Positions 18,323-28,532 of a stretch of DNA of 64,000 bases are shown here, piece by piece. Position 1 is the stretch's first letter; every line of letters starts with the position of its first letter. The notes under the pieces were generated by a model. The model had not been told where the DNA came from and searched no databases. It worked only from the letters and a program-made list of their open reading frames with translations. This stretch comes from an uncultured Helicobacteraceae bacterium (lineage in GTDB: Bacteria > Campylobacterota > Campylobacteria > Campylobacterales > Helicobacteraceae): contig CALUTR010000005.1 in the NCBI GenBank assembly GCA_944323755.1, forward strand, positions 1 through 64,000, in the 5' to 3' direction. The translations under genes were made by a program, and so were the position numbers.

Positions 18323-19859
18323 TATTTTAAAAAGTAGAAATTTAGACACTTTTGAAAAAATCAATCAAATACCATCTTTTGATACACTTCTTGGTGTAGA
18401 TAAAGCAAGTGAAATAATAAAAAATGCAATACTAAATGATAAAAAAATAGCAGTTGTTGGTGATTATGATGTAGATGGAATCTCATCTACTTGCATAATG
18501 TATTTTTTCTTCAAAGACTTAGGATATAAAAATATTGATTTTAAGATTCCAAATAGATTTATTGATGGATATGGAATCAACATCAATATCATAAAAGAAC
18601 TTGATGCAGATGTGTATATCACAGTTGATAATGGAATTAGCGCATTTGATGTTGCTGATTTTTGTAATCAAGAAAATAAGATTCTCATTATTTCTGATCA
18701 TCATAAACCACTACTTATAAATGGAGAAGAAAAACTCCCAAATGCCAATGTTATAATCAACCCAAATCAAAAATCTTGTAATTTTATACAAAAAGATATA
18801 TGTGGTGCAGTGGTAGCATTTTATCTATGTGGTGGGATAAAAAACGCGCTAAAAGCAAATATTAAACTTGATAAATATACACCATTTTTAACACTAGCAA
18901 TAATAGCAGATATGATGCCGCTTACATCGCTAAATAGAATATTATTCAAATATGGAATCAACAATATTAAAAAATCTGAAATAACAGCATTTAAAGTACT
19001 AAAAAATATATATGGTGAAATCAATGCACAAAACATAGGATTTAATATCGCACCTACGATTAATAGTGTAGGCAGGCTAGAAGATGCAAAATTTGCCATT
19101 GATTTTTTCAAAGAAGAAAACATTGCAAAAGCGGATATGATTTTTAGACAATTAATAGATACAAACAAAAAACGAAAATACATACAAAATGAAATCACAC
19201 AAAAAGCGCTACAAGATTATAAGCTTACTAAAAATTTTATCATCAGCTATGGAGAGGAATGGCATGAAGGTGTGCTAGGAATAGTTGCTTCAAGACTTGC
19301 TGAGGAGTTCAATACAAGTGCATTTTGTTTTAATTTAAAAGATGGGATATTAAAAGGCTCTGGTCGCTCTAAAAATGGGATAAATATGGTGCATTCTATA
19401 CAAAAATGCAAAGATTTACTCATTAGTTTTGGTGGACATAGCGGAGCTGTAGGATTAAGCCTTGAGATGAATAATCTTGATAATTTTATAGATAAATTAG
19501 ATAAAAACTGCATTGTAGATTCCAATGATTGCAATAATCAAGCAATTTATATTGATCTAGATGATATAAATATTGAATTATTAAAATTATTAGAATCTTA
19601 TGAACCATATGGAATGGGAAATGAACAAATAGAATTTTACGCAAATAATGTCCATATCACACACTCAACTCCACTTGGCAACAATAAAGAACACCAAAAA
19701 CTTAGACTCACTCAAAATGAAATCACACAAAATAGCATCATATTTAATAATAATGATAACTTGATCAACAAAAATACCAATATAACATTCACTATTCAAA
19801 GAAATAAGTTTAACAATGAAATACAATTAGTGATTAATAGTATAAATTTTAGAGATTAA
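18297..19859 (+). CDS. recJ: Single-stranded-DNA exonuclease RecJ
   Basis: This DHH-family 5'-3' exonuclease acts in recombination and mismatch repair. The 520-residue protein shows the metal motifs VGDYDVDG (D56, D58, D60) and SDHH (D134-H136), the GSGRSKNG segment of the DHHA1 domain near 357-363, and [11 protein letters not shown] near 380. The C-terminal OB region is short. The start ATG lies within the last 26 bases of pyrG, so it is translationally coupled. A gap of 52 bases separates it from alaS. Confidence 0.93.
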   Translation: MSVLKQVTDILKSRNLDTFEKINQIPSFDTLLGVDKASEIIKNAILNDKKIAVVGDYDVDGISSTCIMYFFFKDLGYKNIDFKIPNRFIDGYGININIIKELDADVYITVDNGISAFDVADFCNQENKILIISDHHKPLLINGEEKLPNANVIINPNQKSCNFIQKDICGAVVAFYLCGGIKNALKANIKLDKYTPFLTLAIIADMMPLTSLNRILFKYGINNIKKSEITAFKVLKNIYGEINAQNIGFNIAPTINSVGRLEDAKFAIDFFKEENIAKADMIFRQLIDTNKKRKYIQNEITQKALQDYKLTKNFIISYGEEWHEGVLGIVASRLAEEFNTSAFCFNLKDGILKGSGRSKNGINMVHSIQKCKDLLISFGGHSGAVGLSLEMNNLDNFIDKLDKNCIVDSNDCNNQAIYIDLDDINIELLKLLESYEPYGMGNEQIEFYANNVHITHSTPLGNNKEHQKLRLTQNEITQNSIIFNNNDNLINKNTNITFTIQRNKFNNEIQLVINSINFRD

Positions 19860-19911
19860 GAGCATTTTTTGTAGAATCATATTTTTTTAGAAATCAAAAA
19901 AGAGTAAATAT

Positions 19912-22476
19912 ATGGTTGATATAAGAAACAAATTTTTAAATTTTTTTGAAAGCAAAGGACATAAAGTATATAGCAGTATGCCACTTGTCCCTGATGATCC
20001 TAGTTTATTATTTACAAATGCTGGAATGGTGCAATTCAAAGATATTTTTACAGGAAAGATCCCATTACCAGCAAACAAAAGAGCTACAAGTTCTCAGTTA
20101 TGCATACGTGCAGGTGGAAAGCATAATGATTTAGAAAATGTAGGATACACAGCTAGACATCATACACTTTTTGAAATGCTTGGGAATTTTTCATTTGGTG
20201 ATTATTTTAAAGAAGAAGCAATCTCATATGCTTGGGAATTTATCACACAAGAGCTTGGATTTAACAAAGAAAAAATATATGTAAGCGTACATACAAGCGA
20301 TGATGAAGCATTTTCAATATGGGAAAAATACCTACCAAAAGAAAAAATAAAAAAATTTGGCGATAAAGATAATTTCTGGCAAATGGGAGATACAGGACCT
20401 TGTGGTCCTTGCAGTGAAATATATATTGATCAAGGTGCAGAAAAGTTCAATTCAAAAGAGGATTATTTTGGTGGTGAAGGTGATAGATTCCTAGAAATAT
20501 GGAATCTAGTATTTATGCAATACGAAAGAGATGAAAATGGCAATCTAAATCCACTACCAAAGCCAAGTATCGATACAGGAATGGGGCTTGAGCGAGTTAG
20601 TGCACTACTTGAAGGAAAAACTAATAATTTTGATACAAGCTTGTTTATGCCAATCATAAATGAAAGTGTAAAACTCACAAACAAACCATACAAAGATGAG
20701 TTTCAAGCATCACATAGAGTAATTGCAGATCATTCAAGAAGTATAACATTTCTCTTAGCACAAGGTGTAAATTTTGACAAAGAGGGGCGTGGCTATGTCC
20801 TAAGGAGAATCTTGCGTCGTGCTGTAAGACACGGATATTTACTTGGTGTCAAAAAACCATTTTTATATAAACTTGTTGGTGTTGTATGTGACAATCTAGC
20901 TTATCATTATTCATATTTAATAGATAAAAAAGAGCATATACAAAATCAATGCAAAGCAGAAGAAGAGAGATTTTTTACAACGATAGAATCTGGTATGGAA
21001 ATCTTTAAAAAAGAGTTAGAGAAAACGCAAGATATTTTTAGCGGACAGATAGCCTTCAAGCTTTATGATACATATGGATTTCCGCTTGACTTGACACAAG
21101 ATATGCTAAGAGAGAAAAATATAGATATCAATTTAGATGATTTTGAGCAATGTATGAACGAACAAAAAAAACGCGCCAAAAATGCGTGGAAAGGCAGTGG
21201 TGATGAGATCAAAAATGGTGATTTCTTAAGTATACTAGAGAATTTTGGTGAAAATAATTTCATAGGATATGATACAAACAAAGCAAAATGTAAAATTTTA
21301 GCCCTCCTTGATATGGATTACAAACAAATAGATGAAATACATAATAAGGGCTTCATATATATGGATCAAACACCACTTTATCCAGAAGGTGGTGGGGCTA
21401 TTGGAGATAGTGGAGAAATATATTTAAAAGATAAAAAAATAGGCGAAGTAATATACACAAAGAAATATTTTGGATTAAATATTAGTGAAGTAAAAATCAA
21501 TACGAAGCTAAAAATTGGCGATGAAGTAGAAATCATCGTAAATCAAAATAGACTTGAGATAGCAAAACATCATAGTGCTACACATTTATTACACGCGGTG
21601 TTAAGGAAGATTCTAGGCACACACATAAATCAAGCAGGAAGCCTAGTAGAATCAAATAGATTGCGCTTTGATGTAACACATTCAAAACAGATATCAAAAG
21701 AAGAACTTGATCAAATAGAATTCGAAGTAAATAAAATCATCAATCTTGGCATAGATGTAAAAATAGAATTCCTGCCAATCAATGAGGCAAAGAACAAAGG
21801 CGCTATGGCATTATTTGGTGAAAAATATGGTGATATTGTTAGAGTTGTTAGTTTTGGTGATGAAAGCATAGAACTATGTGGTGGTATACATATAACAAAC
21901 ACTGCTCACATAGGGAATTTTTATATTACAAAAGAAAGTGGTGTATCAAGTGGAGTAAGGAGGATAGAAGCAGTATGCGGTCTTGCTGGGTATGCTTATG
22001 CAAAAGAAAACTTAAGAATTACAAATAAAGCAAAAGAGTTATTAAAGCAAAATGATATTATGGCTGGGATTAACAAATTAAAAGATTCTATTCAAAAATT
22101 AAAAGAGATAAAAAATAATACAGATGAAGGCATTGGACTAAAAAGTCTAAATTTTGAGATGATCAAAAATACAAAGATCATCATTGCAGAAGTTGGGGAA
22201 TCAATAAATATACGAAAAGCAATAGATGAAGCAAAAAAAGACAATGAGAGTGTAGCTATATTTTTAATAGCAAATGATAATGGTAAAATAAATATTGGCT
22301 GTGGCGTAAAAAATATAAATAACCTAAAAGCAAATGAATGGATAAAAGAAGTCTCTAAAATCATTGGCGGTGGCGGTGGTGGAAGAGATGATTTTGCTAC
22401 AGCTGGTGGAAAATATGCAGATAAAATCACAGAATCTTTGTCAAAAGCAAAAGAATATGTGATTTCAAAAATATAA
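19912..22476 (+). CDS. alaS: Alanyl-tRNA synthetase AlaS
   Basis: AlaS charges tRNA-Ala and edits mis-charged Ser and Gly. The 854 residues carry the class II aminoacylation domain (FTNAGMVQFK near 34-43; GDTGPCGPCSEI near 160-171) and the editing domain with HHSATHLLH starting at residue 553. Its metal cysteine is in ELCGGIHI. The C-terminal C-Ala domain contains a glycine run GGGGGGRDDFATAGG. The glycine-rich DNA there is GGT/GGC/GGA codons, not a homopolymer. The ATG at 19912 is preceded by a weak AAAGAG site. Confidence 0.96.
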   Translation: MVDIRNKFLNFFESKGHKVYSSMPLVPDDPSLLFTNAGMVQFKDIFTGKIPLPANKRATSSQLCIRAGGKHNDLENVGYTARHHTLFEMLGNFSFGDYFKEEAISYAWEFITQELGFNKEKIYVSVHTSDDEAFSIWEKYLPKEKIKKFGDKDNFWQMGDTGPCGPCSEIYIDQGAEKFNSKEDYFGGEGDRFLEIWNLVFMQYERDENGNLNPLPKPSIDTGMGLERVSALLEGKTNNFDTSLFMPIINESVKLTNKPYKDEFQASHRVIADHSRSITFLLAQGVNFDKEGRGYVLRRILRRAVRHGYLLGVKKPFLYKLVGVVCDNLAYHYSYLIDKKEHIQNQCKAEEERFFTTIESGMEIFKKELEKTQDIFSGQIAFKLYDTYGFPLDLTQDMLREKNIDINLDDFEQCMNEQKKRAKNAWKGSGDEIKNGDFLSILENFGENNFIGYDTNKAKCKILALLDMDYKQIDEIHNKGFIYMDQTPLYPEGGGAIGDSGEIYLKDKKIGEVIYTKKYFGLNISEVKINTKLKIGDEVEIIVNQNRLEIAKHHSATHLLHAVLRKILGTHINQAGSLVESNRLRFDVTHSKQISKEELDQIEFEVNKIINLGIDVKIEFLPINEAKNKGAMALFGEKYGDIVRVVSFGDESIELCGGIHITNTAHIGNFYITKESGVSSGVRRIEAVCGLAGYAYAKENLRITNKAKELLKQNDIMAGINKLKDSIQKLKEIKNNTDEGIGLKSLNFEMIKNTKIIIAEVGESINIRKAIDEAKKDNESVAIFLIANDNGKINIGCGVKNINNLKANEWIKEVSKIIGGGGGGRDDFATAGGKYADKITESLSKAKEYVISKI

Positions 22477-22500
22477 AACTATAAATGATAAGGAATATAA

Positions 22501-22710
22501 GTGAATAACGAAATAATTGCAGTAATGCTTGGAGTCTCTCTTATGATGGGTCTTTTAGGGCTTATTGCGTTTATTTGGGGACTTAGAAGTGGGCAATTTG
22601 ATGATAAAAATAAATTTACACACGGAATCTTAATGGATGGTGTAGATGAGTTAAATGAAGCGTATAAAAATATCAACAAAAAGGAGAAATATGAAAGAGA
22701 AAATTTATAA
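22501..22710 (+). CDS. ccoS: cbb3 oxidase maturation protein CcoS
   Basis: This small single-pass protein (69 residues) has a membrane helix at about 6-28 and then the CcoS hallmark RSGQFDD (residues 30-36). The family is needed for cofactor insertion into cbb3 cytochrome oxidase, the terminal oxidase of Helicobacter. The start codon is GTG with AAGGA 8 bases before it. Its end overlaps the next gene (fqrB) by 20 bases. The ccoS-fqrB order parallels HP1163-HP1164. Confidence 0.85.
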   Translation: MNNEIIAVMLGVSLMMGLLGLIAFIWGLRSGQFDDKNKFTHGILMDGVDELNEAYKNINKKEKYERENL

Positions 22711-23656
22711 CATAGCTATAGTTGGTGGTGGACCTGGTGGGATTGCATCTGCAGTTGAGAGTGTGATTTTAAAAATTGATGATATTGTTTTGCTTGAAAA
22801 AGGTGAAAATCATTCAACTACAATTAGAAAATTCTACAAAGATAATAAGAGAGTTGATAAAGATTACAAAGGTGTAAAAGTAGACCTAAATGGAAATATA
22901 TATTTTATGGATGGCACAAAAGAAAGCACGCTTGATTTATTTGATGAAATCCTATTAAAGAACAATATTGATGCTAGATTCAAAACAGAAATTGATAATA
23001 TAACAAAAGAGAATGATATTTTCGTATTAAGAACGACAAATGGAGATGAGTTAAAAGCAAAATTTGTAGTGATTTCTATTGGCAAAATGGGCGTCCCTAA
23101 TAAACCTTCATATCCTATTCCACTTGATATTAGAAATAAAGTATTTTTTAATGCAAATTCAATCAATGATGAAGACAAAGTGCTTGTCGTAGGTGGTGGA
23201 AACTCTGCTGTTGAATATGCATATTTTCTAGCTGAAAAAAATGATACAACGCTAAATTACAGGAGAAGCGAATTCAATAGAATAAATGATACAAACAAAG
23301 ACTTGCTAAATAAAAGCATACAAGAAGGTAAGCTCAAAACAAAGCTTGGTATAGATATAGTTGGACTTGAAGTAGATAATAATAAACCAAAGGTTAATTT
23401 TACAGATGGTAGCACAGAAGTATTTGACAAAATAATATATGCAATTGGCGGTGTTGCGCCTATTGATTTCCTAAAAAAATGCGGATTAGAATTAGATTCT
23501 GCTGGTGTGCCATTGGTAAGTGATTCATGTGAGAGTTCTGTAAAAAATATATTTGTGGCAGGTGATTTATTATTCAAATCTGGTGGATCTATCGCATCTG
23601 CGTTAAATAATGGATTCAATATAGTTACAGAAATCCATAAAAGAATAAAAGTATAA
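22691..23656 (+). CDS. fqrB: Flavodoxin/NADP oxidoreductase of the FqrB (TrxR-like) type
   Basis: This FAD- and NADP-binding flavoprotein resembles thioredoxin reductase but lacks the redox CXXC. The FAD motif VGGGPGG is at residues 11-17, the second Rossmann motif VVGGGNSAVEYA lies near 166-177, and the C-terminal FVAGDLLFKSGGS binds FAD. H. pylori HP1164 (FqrB) links NADPH to flavodoxin and pyruvate:flavodoxin oxidoreductase. I set the start at ATG 22691 behind AAAAAGGAG, giving 321 residues; an in-frame start 36 bases upstream is less likely. A strong terminator follows at 23666. Confidence 0.82.
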   Translation: MKEKIYNIAIVGGGPGGIASAVESVILKIDDIVLLEKGENHSTTIRKFYKDNKRVDKDYKGVKVDLNGNIYFMDGTKESTLDLFDEILLKNNIDARFKTEIDNITKENDIFVLRTTNGDELKAKFVVISIGKMGVPNKPSYPIPLDIRNKVFFNANSINDEDKVLVVGGGNSAVEYAYFLAEKNDTTLNYRRSEFNRINDTNKDLLNKSIQEGKLKTKLGIDIVGLEVDNNKPKVNFTDGSTEVFDKIIYAIGGVAPIDFLKKCGLELDSAGVPLVSDSCESSVKNIFVAGDLLFKSGGSIASALNNGFNIVTEIHKRIKV

Positions 23657-23665
23657 AACAAACTG

Positions 23666-23699
23666 CTAGCTTAAGATTCTATATTTAAGCTAGTTTTTT
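23666..23699 (+). terminator. Rho-independent terminator after fqrB
   Basis: A perfect 9-bp stem, CTAGCTTAA (23666-23674) with TTAAGCTAG (23685-23693), is followed immediately by six T. The 10-base loop includes GATTCTA. It separates fqrB from rpmB. Confidence 0.85.
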
Positions 23700-23750
23700 A
23701 CTAAAATCAATAGAATATCAAGTTTATTTTTAATTAAGAGGTTAAACAAA

Positions 23751-23939
23751 ATGGCAAAAAAATGTTTTTTTAGCGGCAAATCGCCTATGGTTGGCAACAA
23801 TGTAAGCCACGCAAACAACAAGACAAAAAATAGACTCTACCCAAACCTAAGAACAATTAGAGTTACACTTGATGATGGAAGAAGAGTTAAGCTAAAGGTT
23901 GCAGCTTCTACACTTAGAACAATGAAAAAAAGCTCTTAA
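23751..23939 (+). CDS. rpmB: 50S ribosomal protein L28
   Basis: The 62-residue basic protein starts [26 protein letters not shown] in pattern (read in two parts) and contains the [12 protein letters not shown] core of bacterial L28. Only one of the usual CXXC cysteines is kept (C5), as in zinc-free forms. AAGAGG precedes the ATG. It is followed after 21 bases by the K+ channel gene, the same pair as HP0491-HP0490. Confidence 0.95.
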   Translation: MAKKCFFSGKSPMVGNNVSHANNKTKNRLYPNLRTIRVTLDDGRRVKLKVAASTLRTMKKSS

Positions 23940-23960
23940 TTTTCGTGGCTTTTAATAGCT

Positions 23961-25085
23961 ATGGCTAAGTCATTATGGTTTTTAAACTTTGATCGTAGCA
24001 AAAAGCCAGACATTGATTTAACTCCAGAACTTCTAAGCGAGTTAGCTCGCTTTAGATTCCCATTTGTCATTGTCCAAATATTTTTAATTATTGGAACACT
24101 TGGATATTTAGCACTAGAGGACTACACGCTGATTGAAGCTTTCTTTCAAGCTTCATATACATTTACAAATACAGGATTTGGTGCTTTAAAGGAACACCAA
24201 TTCAGTCCAATTACGATAATCTTTACAACGATTTTGATGTTAATTGGTGCTGCTACTATCACATTTTGCGTTGCTGTCGTCGTAAATGTAATTATGGGTG
24301 GCAAACTAATATCCATAATCAAGGAAATGAAAATGATAAACAAAATAGCAAGACTAAAAAATCACTATGTCATTTTTTATCACAATGAATTCTCAATTCA
24401 ACTATCCGAGCATTTTTTGCAAGCACAGATTCCATTTGTTGTTGTAGATCCAGATAAAGACTTTGAAAAAGAAGCAATAAAACATAGATACCCATACTAT
24501 ATTAATGATGATCCACACTCGATGAATTCTATACTAAAAGCTCATCTATCATCAGCAAAAGGTGCTATTATATTTTCAAAAAATACTACCGATAATATCG
24601 CATTAATTGTTTCAATCAAGCTCTATGAAAAAGAACTTAAACGCTATGCTTACAATATCATATCAATTGCAAACAATAATGAAGAAATGAGTAAGCTAAA
24701 AAAAATTGGAGCAAATTATATCATATCACCTACAAATCTTGCCGCACAAAGGATAAGCTCAATTATCATTCAACCAGGTAGTGAAAATATCATAGAACAC
24801 TTTATGAGTAAAAAAGAAAATTCATTAAGCCTAGAAGAAGTTGTAGTTCCAAAATATAGCTGGCTTGTGCTAAAAAAGCTAAAAGAAGCACATTTAAGAG
24901 AAGTAACAAAGGCAACAGTAATTGGAATAGAACAAAAAGATGGAAAATATATATCTATGCCAACAGGCGATGTATTGGTTACTAGTGAGTGCAAATTGCT
25001 AATCATAGGACATTCAAATCACATAAAACAAACAAAGCGAATTATTATGAAAAGAGAAAAACCTGAGGAATTAAAATATGTTTGA
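23961..25085 (+). CDS. Potassium channel protein (HpKchA-like)
   Basis: This is a two-transmembrane K+ channel with cytoplasmic RCK domains. Membrane helices lie at about 33-52 and 87-113, and the pore loop between them carries the filter TNTGFG at 69-74 in place of the usual TVGYG. Next comes a Rossmann-like RCK-N region ([19 protein letters not shown] near 134-152) and an RCK-C domain to residue 374. H. pylori HP0490 (HpKchA) has this layout and position and is reported as needed for K+ uptake and mouse colonisation. The stop overlaps argJ by 8 bases. Confidence 0.85.
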   Translation: MAKSLWFLNFDRSKKPDIDLTPELLSELARFRFPFVIVQIFLIIGTLGYLALEDYTLIEAFFQASYTFTNTGFGALKEHQFSPITIIFTTILMLIGAATITFCVAVVVNVIMGGKLISIIKEMKMINKIARLKNHYVIFYHNEFSIQLSEHFLQAQIPFVVVDPDKDFEKEAIKHRYPYYINDDPHSMNSILKAHLSSAKGAIIFSKNTTDNIALIVSIKLYEKELKRYAYNIISIANNNEEMSKLKKIGANYIISPTNLAAQRISSIIIQPGSENIIEHFMSKKENSLSLEEVVVPKYSWLVLKKLKEAHLREVTKATVIGIEQKDGKYISMPTGDVLVTSECKLLIIGHSNHIKQTKRIIMKREKPEELKYV

Positions 25086-26259
25086 TATTATCCCTATTAA
25101 TGGTGGAATCACTGCAGTTGATGGAATCTATTGTGATGGAATTCATTGTGGATTAAAAACAAATAATGCACTTGATTTAGCATTTATTTATAGCGATACG
25201 ATGCTAGATGTGGAATCCATTTTTACAAGTAATACATTCAAAGCAGCGCCGATTGAGTATTTTTTAAAAAACACAAAAGGCAAACAAAGCAATTTCGTCC
25301 TAATCAACACCAAAAATGCAAATGCAATGACTGGAGATAGAGGCATAAATGATGTAGATGAAGTTCTAAGTGCTCTCCAAGCAAAGTTTAAAAACATTAA
25401 AAATCCTATTTTCTCTAGCACAGGTGTAATTGGACAATATCTGCCAAAAGAGAAAATTATAAGTGGTTTTAACTCATTTAATCTAGAATCCAAAAATCAC
25501 ACAAATGCAGCAAATGCGATTCTCACAACAGATAGATTTAACAAAGAGATCGCACTTAGAGTTGATATAGATGATCTTTCATTTACAATTGGTGCTATGG
25601 CAAAGGGTGCTGGAATGATAAATCCATCTATGGCTACAATGCTGTGCTTTATCGCAACAGATGCAAATATTCCACAAAATGATATGAAAGAATTACTAAA
25701 TGAATGCACTAAGACTACATTTAATGCAATTAGTGTTGATGGCGATACAAGCACAAATGATAGTGTATTTTTATTTACAAATAGAAAATCAAAGGCTTAC
25801 AACAAAGAAGCATTTAAAACAGCACTTGAAATGATAATGAAAAAACTAGCTATTGATATATTAAAAGATGGTGAGGGTAGTTCTAGAGTTGTAGCATTTG
25901 AGGTAATCAATGCAAAAAATCAAATCGAAGCCACAAAATGCGCAAAGGCATTATCAAATTCGCTACTTGTAAAAACTGCATTATTTGGGTGTGATCCAAA
26001 CTGGGGAAGGATAGCATCTACAATCGGCGCATCAGGCATCTTTGCAAATCCAAATACATTAAAAATATATATTGGCGATGTGCTTATCTATGAATGCCAA
26101 AAAATCCATTTTCAATCTGAAGAAAAAGCCGCAAAAGTAATGCAAATGGAAGATTTTAAAATTACTTGTGATTTAGGTGTAGGAGATGGGTCATTTATCG
26201 CATATGGTTGCGATCTTGGTCATAAATATATAGAAATCAATTCAGATTACAGAAGCTAG
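25078..26259 (+). CDS. argJ: Bifunctional ornithine acetyltransferase/N-acetylglutamate synthase ArgJ
   Basis: ArgJ transfers acetyl from N-acetylornithine to glutamate, closing the cyclic arginine pathway; many forms also use acetyl-CoA. The 393-residue precursor self-cleaves before the nucleophile T187 in [11 protein letters not shown]. The KGAG motif precedes it and the C-terminal GCDPNWGRI is intact near 301-309. H. pylori lacks arginine synthesis, so this gene marks a different species with at least part of the pathway. It overlaps the channel gene by 8 bases and precedes holA by 9. Other arg genes are not in the window except argS, which is a tRNA synthetase. Confidence 0.94.
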   Translation: MFDIIPINGGITAVDGIYCDGIHCGLKTNNALDLAFIYSDTMLDVESIFTSNTFKAAPIEYFLKNTKGKQSNFVLINTKNANAMTGDRGINDVDEVLSALQAKFKNIKNPIFSSTGVIGQYLPKEKIISGFNSFNLESKNHTNAANAILTTDRFNKEIALRVDIDDLSFTIGAMAKGAGMINPSMATMLCFIATDANIPQNDMKELLNECTKTTFNAISVDGDTSTNDSVFLFTNRKSKAYNKEAFKTALEMIMKKLAIDILKDGEGSSRVVAFEVINAKNQIEATKCAKALSNSLLVKTALFGCDPNWGRIASTIGASGIFANPNTLKIYIGDVLIYECQKIHFQSEEKAAKVMQMEDFKITCDLGVGDGSFIAYGCDLGHKYIEINSDYRS

Positions 26260-26268
26260 AATCTAAAA

Positions 26269-27267
26269 ATGTATAAAAAAGATCTAGACAATCTATTAAA
26301 GTCTTATATCCCAAAAGCTAGTTTTTTATATGGTGAATGCGATTTTTTAATAGACTACTATGGTAAGAAAATAAAAAATCTCATACTAAAAGATAACAAT
26401 ATTGATGTATTTTCATTTTATTTCGATGAATATAATAAAAGTGCAATCATTGATATATTCAGCCAACAATCATTATTTGCATCAGCTAGCCTTGTATATG
26501 TAAAGCTAGATTCCACAAAAATCAAAAAAGGTAAAGATGGAGACTTCAAAGAATTTATTAATATTTTAAAAAATAACCCACAAAATTATTTTATAGCAGA
26601 GTTTTATAACAATGGATCACAAAATTATTCAAAAGACTCAAAAACAATCTCTGCATATTTCAATAATAATGATTTCATTAATGCTAGATTCTTCAAACCA
26701 AATATAAAAGAAGCACTAGAAATACTACAGGATTCCGCAAAAACCTACAAAATAAACATCAATCAAACAAATTTAATATATCTATATGAGTTACAAAATC
26801 ACGAACTTGGAATCTGTGTAAATGAATTACAAAAATTTGTAGTGTTTGATAGGGAAATCACAAAAGCCGATATCGATACACTATGCTATGGACTTTTTAC
26901 AAATACAATAGATGAGCTATGCGATGCGATCCTTGCAAGACGAGATTATATAAAGATTCTAATTAAACTAGAAGAACATGGAATATCTGATATGGACATC
27001 ATAAATACGATGTATGGATATTTTTATAGATTATTTTTATTTTTTTCGTATATTAAAACAAGTGGAAAATACAGCTCAAAAGATGTGCTTGGATATGCGT
27101 TACCAAAGAATCTTGAAGATAAATATGTTCAATTTGCAACTAGATTAAAAGAATCTCAATATTTAGAAATCTTTAAAACACTTAATAATTGGAGACTTTT
27201 TAGCATCACAGGAAAGGAAAAAAATTATTTACCAAATTTAATAAAAATTCAAGCAATAATTAAATAG
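26269..27267 (+). CDS. holA: DNA polymerase III delta subunit HolA
   Basis: The 332-residue protein is the delta subunit of the clamp loader, which opens the beta clamp. Sequence similarity is modest, as usual for epsilon-group HolA. The pattern FLYGECDFLIDYYGKKI at the N terminus and the later LEEHGISDMDIINTMYGYFYRLF segment near 233-255 fit the family. Position just before rpsF-ssb-rpsR matches HP1247 in H. pylori. The ribosome site is weak. No ATPase motif is expected in this subunit and none is seen. Confidence 0.8.
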   Translation: MYKKDLDNLLKSYIPKASFLYGECDFLIDYYGKKIKNLILKDNNIDVFSFYFDEYNKSAIIDIFSQQSLFASASLVYVKLDSTKIKKGKDGDFKEFINILKNNPQNYFIAEFYNNGSQNYSKDSKTISAYFNNNDFINARFFKPNIKEALEILQDSAKTYKININQTNLIYLYELQNHELGICVNELQKFVVFDREITKADIDTLCYGLFTNTIDELCDAILARRDYIKILIKLEEHGISDMDIINTMYGYFYRLFLFFSYIKTSGKYSSKDVLGYALPKNLEDKYVQFATRLKESQYLEIFKTLNNWRLFSITGKEKNYLPNLIKIQAIIK

Positions 27268-27297
27268 AATGTGTGCTTTTAATTTTAATTCCTTGCT

Positions 27298-27323
27298 TTA
27301 AATATGAATATTTAAGGCATAAT
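27298..27323 (+). promoter_or_regulatory. Inverted repeat and possible -10 box upstream of rpsF
   Basis: TTAAATA (27298-27304) and TATTTAA (27309-27315) form a 7-bp inverted repeat with loop TGAA, followed at once by GG and CATAAT (27318-27323). The hexamer could be the -10 box of the rpsF-ssb-rpsR operon. The repeat may be a terminator of holA or a binding site. Confidence 0.3.
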
Positions 27324-27338
27324 CCATAAGGAGAAAAT

Positions 27339-27797
27339 ATGCGATACTACGAGACTATGTTTATTTTAAAACCTACTCTCACTCAAGAAGAAATTGATTC
27401 AAAAATTGAATTTTTCAAAAACATACTTACAAATAATGGTGCAACTATCGATGGCTGCATTAATATGGGTATGAGAAATCTAGCTTATGAAATCAAAAAA
27501 AATAAGCGTGGATATTACTATGTAATATACTTCAAATCTAATGCCAATTTAATCGTTGAATTAGAAAGAAACTATAGAATCACAGAAGATGTGCTAAGAT
27601 TTATTGTAATTAATTATAAAAATAAAAGGGAGCAAAAAACTTGGCAAACTTTAGTTGATATTTCAAACGGTAAGCCAGATCCACGAAAAGAACGACAAAA
27701 ACAAAAACCAAAACCTGAAGAAATAAAAGCAGAAAATGAAATAAAAGAGGAAATGACTATAGATTCCCCTAATGAAGAATCTGAAAACAAAGAATAA
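27339..27797 (+). CDS. rpsF: 30S ribosomal protein S6
   Basis: S6 binds S18 in the platform of the 30S subunit. The first ~100 residues are canonical ([14 protein letters not shown] at the start; [21 protein letters not shown] near 47-67). Compared with E. coli S6, the 152-residue protein has a long charged tail rich in Lys and Glu (about 110-152), also seen in other Campylobacterota. AAGGAG precedes the ATG. rpsF, ssb and rpsR are spaced by 14 bases each and form one operon. Confidence 0.95.
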   Translation: MRYYETMFILKPTLTQEEIDSKIEFFKNILTNNGATIDGCINMGMRNLAYEIKKNKRGYYYVIYFKSNANLIVELERNYRITEDVLRFIVINYKNKREQKTWQTLVDISNGKPDPRKERQKQKPKPEEIKAENEIKEEMTIDSPNEESENKE

Positions 27798-27811
27798 TAA
27801 AAGATAGACCT

Positions 27812-28255
27812 ATGTTTAATAAAATCATAATAGTAGGCAATCTTACTAGAGATGTAGAATTAAAATATCTACCTAGCGGAAGTGCCGCAGCTACAATAGG
27901 ACTTGCTTCAAATAGAAGATATAAAAAGCAAGATGGCACAATGGCAGATGAAACTTGTTTTGTTGATGTGAAATTATTTGGACGAACAGCAGAAGTTGCA
28001 AATCAATATCTTAAAAAAGGCTCGCAGATTCTAATAGAAGGAAGATTAGTGTTAGAAACTTGGAATGATACAACTGGAGCAAAACGAAGCAAACACAGTA
28101 TAATGGCAGAAAATATGCAAATGCTAGGAAAAGCTTCAAATAATGATAATTCAAGCTATAATGATGATTCTATGCAAGAATATCAAAATCACGGCACTAT
28201 GGATAATAAACGAAACATACAAGTTGATATAAATGAAGATGAAATACCATTTTAA
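27812..28255 (+). CDS. ssb: Single-stranded DNA-binding protein Ssb
   Basis: The 147-residue protein has an OB fold ([18 protein letters not shown] near 6-23; [21 protein letters not shown] near 47-67) and then an Asn/Ser-rich linker. The acidic tip EDEIPF, which recruits repair and replication partners, is intact. It sits between rpsF and rpsR, the common bacterial order, and there is no second ssb in the window. Confidence 0.96.
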   Translation: MFNKIIIVGNLTRDVELKYLPSGSAAATIGLASNRRYKKQDGTMADETCFVDVKLFGRTAEVANQYLKKGSQILIEGRLVLETWNDTTGAKRSKHSIMAENMQMLGKASNNDNSSYNDDSMQEYQNHGTMDNKRNIQVDINEDEIPF

Positions 28256-28269
28256 TTAAGGAGAATAAT

Positions 28270-28530
28270 ATGACAGAAAAGAAAAGATACTCAAAAAGAT
28301 ATTGCAGATACACAGAAGCAAAAATTGAATTCATAGATTACAAAGATATAGAAATGCTTAAATATTCTTTGTCAGAAAGATATAAGATTATGCCAAGAAG
28401 ATTAACTGGAAATACGAAAAAATGGCAAGAAAGAGTTGAGGTAGCCATCAAAAGAGCAAGACATATGGCGCTTATTCCATATATTATTGATACTAAAAAT
28501 GTAGTAGAAAATCCATTTAAGATAGGATAG
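28270..28530 (+). CDS. rpsR: 30S ribosomal protein S18
   Basis: The 86-residue basic protein contains the S18 core [23 protein letters not shown] (read in parts) and the [10 protein letters not shown] end. AAGGAG is present 8 bases before ATG. Two bases separate the stop from the GTG of the next gene, so a lipoprotein gene follows in the same transcript. Confidence 0.96.
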   Translation: MTEKKRYSKRYCRYTEAKIEFIDYKDIEMLKYSLSERYKIMPRRLTGNTKKWQERVEVAIKRARHMALIPYIIDTKNVVENPFKIG

Positions 28531-28532
28531 TT

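Noticed and set aside
22365..22385. Glycine-rich GGTGGCGGTGGTGG-like stretch in alaS as a possible phase-variable repeat
   Set aside because: It encodes the conserved GGGG motif of the alaS C-Ala domain with mixed codons and is not a homopolymer or exact tandem repeat.
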